Shown piece after piece: positions 58,718 through 64,000 of a stretch of 64,000 nucleotides of DNA (positions are counted from its first letter, which is position 1; the number at the start of each line of letters is the position of its first letter). Source of the DNA: Catenulispora acidiphila DSM 44928. Lineage in GTDB: Bacteria > Actinomycetota > Actinomycetes > Streptomycetales > Catenulisporaceae. The stretch lies in NCBI RefSeq assembly GCF_000024025.1, contig NC_013131.1, positions 6,324,001 to 6,388,000 on the forward strand. Reading direction: 5' to 3'. Under the pieces are notes generated by a model, which worked only from the letters and a program-made list of their open reading frames with translations, had not been told where the DNA came from and made no database searches. Made by a program: the position numbers and the translations under genes.

Positions 58718-59659
58718 GTGGCCGAACGCGAATACGTATACCCCCCGGTTATCCGGGCGATGATGGGTGCTTTCCGAGCGCTCGACCTGAAGGTCGACGT
58801 GCGCGGAGCCGACCGGATCCCGCGCAGCGGCGGGGCGGTGCTGGCCAGCAACCACATCAGCTACCTGGACTTCATCTTCGCCGGGGCGGCCGCACTGCCC
58901 TCGCGCCGCCGCGTGCGGTTCATGGCCAAGAAAGAAGTCTTCGACAACCGGATCTCCGGACCGTTGATGCGCGGTATGCGGCACATCCCGGTGGACCGGG
59001 AAGCCGGTTTGTCGTCTTACCGCCAAGCGCTGGCCAACCTGAAGTCCGGCGAAGTCGTCGGCGTCTTCGGCGAGGCGACGATCAGCCGGTCCTTCATGAT
59101 CAAGGATCTGAAGAACGGCGCGGTGCGCATGGCACAGGCCGCCGACGTCCCGCTGATCCCGGTGGTGCTGTGGGGCACGCAGCGCATGTGGACCAAGGGC
59201 CGCCCGAAGAACCTGCTCCAGCGGCACGTGCCGATCACCGTGCTCGTCGGCGAGCCGATGTACCCCAAGAAGGGTCAGAACTCGAACGACCTGACCGCCG
59301 AGCTGCACGCGCGCCTGAGCGCCCTGCTCGACGAGGCGCAGTCGACCTACCCGGACAAGCCCTCGGGCCCGGCGGACTCCTGGTGGCTGCCGGCACACCT
59401 CGGCGGCACCGCGCCGACGCTGGAAGAGGCGGCGGAGATGGACGCGCGCGACCGCGAGGAGAAGGACGGCGCGAAGGACAGCGCGAAGGACGGCGCGAAG
59501 GACGGCGACGCCAAGCCGGAGCAGGCTGCCGCGCCGGCGCCCGCCACGGAGACCGTCGCTGCCAAGGACGCTGGCGCTGACGCCAACGCCGACGCTCCCG
59601 AGGAAGCAGTCGTCGCCGCGGAGACCACCCCTGCCGAGGACACCGCCGACGACGCCTGA
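58718..59659 (+). CDS. plsC: 1-acyl-sn-glycerol-3-phosphate acyltransferase (PlsC family)
   Basis: 313 residues from GTG 58718. Acyltransferase motifs: [13 protein letters not shown] (H-x4-D catalytic pair, about 46-51), [25 protein letters not shown] (phosphate-binding motif III, with A replacing the usual G), and [12 protein letters not shown]. It transfers an acyl chain to lysophosphatidic acid at the membrane. The last 90 residues are an acidic/Ala tail with repeats of KDGAKDS type that is not part of the enzyme. Confidence 0.88.
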   Translation: MAEREYVYPPVIRAMMGAFRALDLKVDVRGADRIPRSGGAVLASNHISYLDFIFAGAAALPSRRRVRFMAKKEVFDNRISGPLMRGMRHIPVDREAGLSSYRQALANLKSGEVVGVFGEATISRSFMIKDLKNGAVRMAQAADVPLIPVVLWGTQRMWTKGRPKNLLQRHVPITVLVGEPMYPKKGQNSNDLTAELHARLSALLDEAQSTYPDKPSGPADSWWLPAHLGGTAPTLEEAAEMDARDREEKDGAKDSAKDGAKDGDAKPEQAAAPAPATETVAAKDAGADANADAPEEAVVAAETTPAEDTADDA

Positions 59660-59784
59660 GCCCCGCCCCCTCGACGACCGCGCGAGCCGGCGGAACCGCT
59701 GAATCCAGCTACCGTCGGCACCCGTCCCGTCACCCAGTAAAGTTTCCTTTGACGTGCCGTGACCTGGCACTTTACCGTCAACGC

Positions 59785-60147
59785 ATGGACTTCCCGCCGC
59801 ACGACGACGCGCCGCCGCTGGCCTCCCCCCTGGCCGGCGTCGTGGCCGCGTTCATGCCGCGCCTCGCCGAGTTCGCCTTCGACCCCGGCCTGCTCGCGGC
59901 GATCGACCAGCACGCGGCGGCGGTCTGCGACACGCTCAACAGCGACACCCTCGGCGCCGACCTGCCCGAAGTGCTCATCCCCGCGCAGCGCACGGTCGGC
60001 CGCGAGGAGCTGACCGACTACGTGCTCGGCTTCAGCGACGTGCTGGCCGAGAAGGGCTGGGAGGAGCCGGTCGGCTACGACTTCGCCACCCTGCGCCTGA
60101 CCGCCATCTGCTGGCTGGTGCGGGAACAGGACCTGCTCGCGTTCTGA
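59785..60147 (+). CDS. Hypothetical small protein
   Basis: 120 residues from ATG 59785 ([20 protein letters not shown]). Mostly helical with a hydrophobic core ([37 protein letters not shown]); no catalytic motif. TTGACG at about 59750 and a -10-like TTACCG 17 nt later could drive a short-leader or leaderless transcript. Function unknown. Confidence 0.6.
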   Translation: MDFPPHDDAPPLASPLAGVVAAFMPRLAEFAFDPGLLAAIDQHAAAVCDTLNSDTLGADLPEVLIPAQRTVGREELTDYVLGFSDVLAEKGWEEPVGYDFATLRLTAICWLVREQDLLAF

Positions 60148-60217
60148 CGCCGGGCACGACACCCCTGCGCACGACCGCTCCCCTAGCCGAACCGTGCCGC
60201 GTCGGGGAGGATCAAGC

Positions 60218-60610
60218 ATGCGATCTCGTCGTTCAGGCATGTGGTGGGGCACCGCGATCGAAGCACCCGACCCCTCCGCCCTCGCACGCTTCTACTCCGA
60301 GCTGCTGGACTGGCCGATCGGCCACGAGGAGCCCGGCACCGCCATCCTCGCCCCGGCACCCGAGGGCCCGTACTTCGTCTTCCAGCAAGCCGACGGCTTC
60401 CGCCCGCCGGTCTGGCCGCCGGTCGAGGGCGAGCAGCGGCCGATGGTCCACTTCGACTTCCAGGTCGGCGACCTGGACGAGGCGGTCGCCGAAGCCCTCG
60501 CGCTGGGCGCCACCCTCGCCTCCCACCAGCCGCAGGACAACGTGCGGGTGCTCCTGGACCCGGCCGGGCATCCGTTCTGCCTGTGCTACGACGGCGACGA
60601 CCTGCCCTAG
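60218..60610 (+). CDS. VOC (glyoxalase/bleomycin-resistance fold) protein
   Basis: 130 residues from ATG 60218, after GGGGAGGATCAAGC. VOC-fold segments: WWGTAIEAPDPSALARFYSELLDW, PMVHFDFQVGDLDEAVAEALALGA and VLLDPAGHPFCLCYDGDD, with the typical paired betaalphabetabetabeta modules. Such proteins bind metals or small ligands; substrate unknown. Confidence 0.85.
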   Translation: MRSRRSGMWWGTAIEAPDPSALARFYSELLDWPIGHEEPGTAILAPAPEGPYFVFQQADGFRPPVWPPVEGEQRPMVHFDFQVGDLDEAVAEALALGATLASHQPQDNVRVLLDPAGHPFCLCYDGDDLP

Positions 60611-60651
60611 AGCTGATCAGCCCTAGAGCCTTCCAGCCTTCCAGCCCCACC

Positions 60652-60681
60652 CCGGAGGACCGCGCACGCGGCATCCTCCGG
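60652..60681. terminator. Hairpin between convergent genes
   Basis: Perfect 8-bp arms CCGGAGGA/TCCTCCGG, 42 nt after the VOC gene and facing the end of the channel-like gene. Confidence 0.5.
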
Positions 60682-60794
60682 CGCGGCCTCGGCGATCCCG
60701 CTGCGCAGCGGAAAACGCCAGGGCGCGGATCCGATCCCGTCGGACCCGCACCCCGGCCTCACCGCGTCAGCCCGTTCCTGACGGGGTGAAGAGG

Positions 60795-61613
60795 TCACGC
60801 TGTCGTGCCGGGCTCCCGGCCGTACGGCGTGTTCGTCTGGGTGGTGCGCTGCACGTCGGTGGGCTGCCCGGTGCGGGCGTCGGTACGGCCCTTCTGGTAG
60901 GCCAGCGCGTTCTGCTGCACCGAGGCCTGCACCCGCGTGGTCTCCGACTCGGCCTTGGTCAGCATGCGCTCCCAGCGGGACCGCATCGGCTGGATCAGGC
61001 CGCCGCCGACGCCGACGATGGCGATGCCGGCCATGGTGAGCAGGACCGCGTTCATGATCGGTCCCAGGACGAAGGTCGCGACCCCGATCTGGGCCAGCGC
61101 CGCGATGGCGCCGAAGAACGCGATGAAGCCCCACGCCATCCAGCCCAGCACCTTGCCGTAGGAGGCGGCGGACAGGATGTTGGTCACGAACTCGCGCGCG
61201 ACGTTCGCCAGCCACATCGCCACCACGACGATGATCAGCGCGACGATCGCCTTGGGGATCCAGGCCACCACGCTGTGGATCATGTCGCTGATCGGGTTCG
61301 GCCCGAAGACGCCCAACGCCAGCTGCAGGACGACCAGCAGCAGCCCGTAGTAGACGACCTTCACCAGGATCGCGGTGGTGTCCCACTTGGAGTTCGCCAG
61401 GACCCGGCCGGCGCCGGCCCGCTCGGCCATCCGCTCCACACCAGCGCGGCGCAGTACCGCGTCCAGCGCCTTGGCGACGGCCTTGCAGATCAGCCAGCCG
61501 ATCACCATGATGACGGCGAACGCCAGCAGCTTCGGAATGATGTTCGCCACTGAGGACCAGGCGTTCGAAATGCCCTGGCCCCAGTTAACCGATACAGCCA
61601 GTCTCGGTCCCAT
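60795..61613 (-). CDS. Mechanosensitive-channel-like membrane protein (conserved TM helix family)
   Basis: 272 residues with four to five hydrophobic segments (about 26-46, 82-104, 116-138, 150-180, 184-208). The first contains LLAFAVIMVIGWLICKAVAK followed by a charged helix (ALDAVLRRAGVERMAERAG), the conserved TM-helix repeat seen in CmpX/MscS-related proteins. A second copy starts at IPKAIVALIIVVVAMWLANV. The C-terminal soluble tail is polar. It is likely a stress-related membrane protein; channel activity is inferred. Confidence 0.75.
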   Translation of the reverse strand: MGPRLAVSVNWGQGISNAWSSVANIIPKLLAFAVIMVIGWLICKAVAKALDAVLRRAGVERMAERAGAGRVLANSKWDTTAILVKVVYYGLLLVVLQLALGVFGPNPISDMIHSVVAWIPKAIVALIIVVVAMWLANVAREFVTNILSAASYGKVLGWMAWGFIAFFGAIAALAQIGVATFVLGPIMNAVLLTMAGIAIVGVGGGLIQPMRSRWERMLTKAESETTRVQASVQQNALAYQKGRTDARTGQPTDVQRTTQTNTPYGREPGTTA

Positions 61614-61768
61614 GTGGGTTCCTCCAACTTGGTGGTGACGGGGCGCATCCCCACATCGTTGGTAACACCCGTATTTTGACGCCGCACGTCAGCTGTGCGT
61701 TCGTGGTACTCCGGTCAGGTGGCTGGAGCGTTGACGGCCCGCGCGTATGTTCGAGGCCTCCGATCGCC

Positions 61769-62941
61769 TCAGAAGGCGTGCTGCAGGAACTGCTTCAAGT
61801 CCGGTCCGACCTGAGCCGCGAACGGCAGCGAGGCGTCGGCGTAGTCGGACGCGGGGTTCGGCGTGCCGCTGATCAGCTGGTAGAGATGGTTGGCGTTCGC
61901 GACCTCGTCGTGAACGACCGCGCTGTCGCCTTGGAGCGCGGCGAGCAGTGGAGCGGTGTCGGCGTCGGTCACCTGCGTGTCCTTGGTTCCGTGCAGGACG
62001 AGGACGGGCATCGACGGTCCGAGGCTCTTGGCGAGCGCCGCCGGATCCTGCTGGTCTTCGTCGTGCAGGATCGGGACGTTGGTCCGCGACAGGAGCGCGG
62101 CGACGCTCTTGTCGTCCAGCTGGGTGGTCACCGGGTTGCCGGCGCGGATGCTCGCGAAGGCGGTGTTCAGCTGCTGGGTGAGGACGTTCGCCTCGTCGTG
62201 GGTGATCGTTCCGGCTGCGGCTTGAGCCTGGTAGCCGGCGGTGTACTGCTGGTCCAGCAGGTCGATGAAGCGGAGACCGACCGTGGAGGCGAGGATCAGC
62301 GCGTGCGGGGCGGGGGGAGCGTGCAGGGCGGGCGGAGCGGGCTGGGTGCCGGCACCGCTGCCGCTGCCGCTGCCGCTGCCAGTCGCCTTCAGCTTGTTCG
62401 TGAGCCAGAGTGCGTACAAGCCGCCTTCGCTGTGGCCGAGGATGATCAGCTTGTGCGGGTCCACGCCGGGCTGCGCGGCGAGGGTGCGGTAGGCGTCGAG
62501 CGCTTCATTGCCATAGAGGTCGAAGGTGATGCCTTGGCCGGTGGTGTGGGTGGCCAGTCCGGTCTGGCCGCTGCCGAGCTTGTCGTAGCGCAGGGAGCTC
62601 ACGCCGTCGGCGGCCAGTTCCTGCGCGAAGTGCTGGTAGGTGTTGCCTTTGACGAGCTGCGCGTCGTCGCCGTTGCGGTCGGTGGCGCCGCTGCCGGCGA
62701 TGATGAGGACGGCTGCGCCGGGGTTCTGCGTGCCTTCGGCCGGCTGGAAGGTCGCGGAGATCTTGTCCGCACCGCTGGTGAAGGTGAGGTTGTGGGGCGC
62801 GGGCGCGGGCGCGGCGCCTGCCTGCTTCACCGACCCCGCGGAGCTGCACGCGGCGAGGAGCAACGCGGCGGCTCCGATGGCCGCGGCGGCTTGGACGGCG
62901 TGGACCGCGTGGACGGCACGGTACGTGCGGTGGGTACGCAT
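61769..62941 (-). CDS. Lipoprotein alpha/beta-hydrolase
   Basis: 390 residues. A signal peptide ends in lipobox LLAACSS (Cys about 31), so the protein is membrane-anchored outside the cell. The hydrolase has ADGVSSLRYDKLGSGQTG (oxyanion region) and the nucleophile elbow LGHSEGGLYAL (Ser about 172). Then come VLVLHGTKDTQVT (acid) and ANHLYQ (His). A Gly/Ser repeat interrupts residues about 185-200. Substrate unknown, probably an ester or peptide derivative. Confidence 0.82.
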   Translation of the reverse strand: MRTHRTYRAVHAVHAVQAAAAIGAAALLLAACSSAGSVKQAGAAPAPAPHNLTFTSGADKISATFQPAEGTQNPGAAVLIIAGSGATDRNGDDAQLVKGNTYQHFAQELAADGVSSLRYDKLGSGQTGLATHTTGQGITFDLYGNEALDAYRTLAAQPGVDPHKLIILGHSEGGLYALWLTNKLKATGSGSGSGSGAGTQPAPPALHAPPAPHALILASTVGLRFIDLLDQQYTAGYQAQAAAGTITHDEANVLTQQLNTAFASIRAGNPVTTQLDDKSVAALLSRTNVPILHDEDQQDPAALAKSLGPSMPVLVLHGTKDTQVTDADTAPLLAALQGDSAVVHDEVANANHLYQLISGTPNPASDYADASLPFAAQVGPDLKQFLQHAF

Positions 62942-63047
62942 GGTGCCCCCTGATCCCTGATCCCTGCGTGTTCGGCGTCAGATGCGTGACACCAGCATGC
63001 CCCCGGAAGGGAGGAAGGCGGTCAGTTCCGGCGCAGGAATCATGGAG

Positions 63048-63554
63048 CTACTCGACGATCGGGCTCCGCCGCTCGAGGAGCACCACGTCGCGCCACACTC
63101 CGGCGGCCGTCTTGCCGATCCGTTCCTGGCGTCCGAGGACGCGGAAGCCGTGGCGCTCGTGCAGGGCGAGGCTCGCGGTGTTCTCCGGGAAGATCCCGGC
63201 GTTGATCGTCCAGACACCCGCCGCCTCGGTCGAGGCGATGAGGGCGCTGAGCAGGCGGTTGCCGACCCCGCGACCCCGAGCTGCGGGATCGACGTAGACG
63301 GAGATCTCGACGACGCCTGCGTAGCACGCGCGTTTCGAATTGGCCGACACGACGACGTACCCCAGAACCGCTGGCTTCGCGGGGTCCAGCGCGACGAAGC
63401 GATGCTCGGGCAGCTTCCCGGCATCGAAGACGTCCCAGCTCGGCGCAGCGGTCTCGAAGGTGGCGTTGCCCTCGTCGATCCCGTGTTGGTAGATGCGCAG
63501 GACGTCGTCCGCGTGTGCGGCCGTCATCGGGGCGATCACGATGGACGGAGTCAT
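63048..63554 (-). CDS. Phosphinothricin N-acetyltransferase-like GNAT protein
   Basis: 168 residues with the Pat-like pattern: IAPMTAAHADDVLRIYQHGI, GNATFETAAPSWDVF, ISVYVDPAARGRGVGNRLLSALI (acetyl-CoA loop) and LHERHGFRVLGRQERIGKTAAGVWRDVVLLER, cited as HERHGFRVLGRQERIGK. Enzymes of this group acetylate amino groups of small molecules such as phosphinothricin or methionine sulfone. It is divergent from the exonuclease gene. Confidence 0.85.
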   Translation of the reverse strand: MTPSIVIAPMTAAHADDVLRIYQHGIDEGNATFETAAPSWDVFDAGKLPEHRFVALDPAKPAVLGYVVVSANSKRACYAGVVEISVYVDPAARGRGVGNRLLSALIASTEAAGVWTINAGIFPENTASLALHERHGFRVLGRQERIGKTAAGVWRDVVLLERRSPIVE

Positions 63555-63643
63555 GATCGTAGGCTAGAGGCGCACGGTTTCCCCAATGTTTCGGCGGAAA
63601 ATCGAGCGGCGCACCAAGCCCGTCCACATCTACCCTGCCGACC

Positions 63644-64000
63644 ATGGAAACGCACGGACGCTTTCTGAACGTAGTCGACGTGGAGGCCACCTGCTGGTCC
63701 GGCAAACAACCGGCGGACCAGGTCTCCGAGATCATCGAGATCGGCTTGACCATCGTAGACGTCCACAAGCGCGTCCGCCTCGCAAAGCACCAGATCATGG
63801 TGCGTCCGGAGCGCTCGACAGTGAGCGAGTTCTGCACCGGGCTCACCGGACTGACGCAGGCACAGGTCGACACCGGAGTGACCTTCGCAGAAGCCTGCGA
63901 CCAGCTCCGCCGCCAGCACTACGCAGACTCCCGACCATGGGCAAGCTGGGGCGACTACGACCGCAAGCAGTTCCTCCGTCAATGCGACGCCACCACCGTG
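63644..64000 (+). CDS. DEDD 3'-5' exonuclease, partial (runs off the window)
   Basis: At least 119 residues from ATG 63644 (METHGRFLNVVDVEATCWSG). Exo I motif VVDVEATCW supplies the first Asp and Glu; EIIEIGLTIVD and ASWGDYDRKQF (Exo II Asp) follow. The Exo III motif must lie beyond the window. The style resembles KapD/ERI-type RNase T-like exonucleases acting on RNA or DNA ends. Confidence 0.82.
   Translation, partial: METHGRFLNVVDVEATCWSGKQPADQVSEIIEIGLTIVDVHKRVRLAKHQIMVRPERSTVSEFCTGLTGLTQAQVDTGVTFAEACDQLRRQHYADSRPWASWGDYDRKQFLRQCDATTV

Noticed and set aside
1-64000. CRISPR array
   Set aside because: No regularly spaced direct repeats of 23-47 nt with unique spacers; the tandem repeats seen have no spacers.

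Overview
The window is chromosomal DNA from a high-GC filamentous actinomycete (Streptomyces/Catenulispora-like; genus not resolvable from sequence alone). Support: very high third-position GC, many GTG/TTG starts and 4-nt start/stop overlaps, and actinomycete families such as a DUF1844 protein, a mycosin next to SseB, PaaX, Hen1/Pnkp and an ECF sigma factor. I worked by reading only. Family names rest on motif recognition, not on searches.

Layout. 1-7.25 kb: DUF1844 protein, a two-helix membrane protein, a 25-codon ORF plus intrinsic terminator, two tRNA genes (one with an odd CAG anticodon, one tRNA-Leu GAG), a DHFR-like protein, a fused mycosin-SseB protein with its secreted partner, a PLP amino-acid deaminase/aldolase, and a P-loop kinase with a broken 5' end. 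7.25-9.39 kb and 39.74-45.92 kb: two halves of one minus-strand RNA-repair cluster. In transcription order it reads kptA, hen1, pnkp, a DRB0094-type RNA ligase, a T4 Rnl1-type RNA ligase, and a T4 Pnkp-like kinase/phosphatase.

The central result is that the two halves are separated by a 30,352-bp integrative element (9386-39753) inserted inside the Rnl1-type ligase gene. A perfect 16-bp direct repeat marks both ends. Removing the element restores an uninterrupted 412-codon ligase frame, and the rebuilt target is a perfect inverted repeat of 7-bp arms around 5 bp. A tyrosine recombinase lies near the right end. No conjugation or replication genes were recognised; the cargo is mostly defence-like. 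It includes a complete type II Wadjet operon (jetA-D), a Septu pair (ptuA-ptuB), a YhaO/YhaN (SbcDC-like) pair, a DUF4209-like protein with a HEPN-type R-x4-H motif, a GNAT-PIN-PUA-like protein coupled to an ASCH protein, further PIN-domain proteins, an HNH-like protein and small DNA-binding proteins. Decayed genes (alpha/beta-hydrolase, ECF sigma factor) and a second degenerate att-like site suggest assembly in several steps.

45.9-64 kb is ordinary chromosome: an ECF sigma factor with a membrane partner, a 2-aminobenzoyl-CoA-type catabolic cluster (CoA ligase, FMO-OYE fusion, acyl-CoA dehydrogenase, enoyl-CoA hydratase, RidA, PaaX regulator) with a shared candidate operator, then a PlsC acyltransferase, VOC protein, mechanosensitive-channel-like protein, lipoprotein hydrolase, acetyltransferases and the start of a DEDD exonuclease.

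Working together: RNA-repair enzymes of this kind rejoin RNAs cut by ribotoxins. Here a defence element that carries several putative ribonucleases has inserted into, and probably partly disabled, that repair operon.
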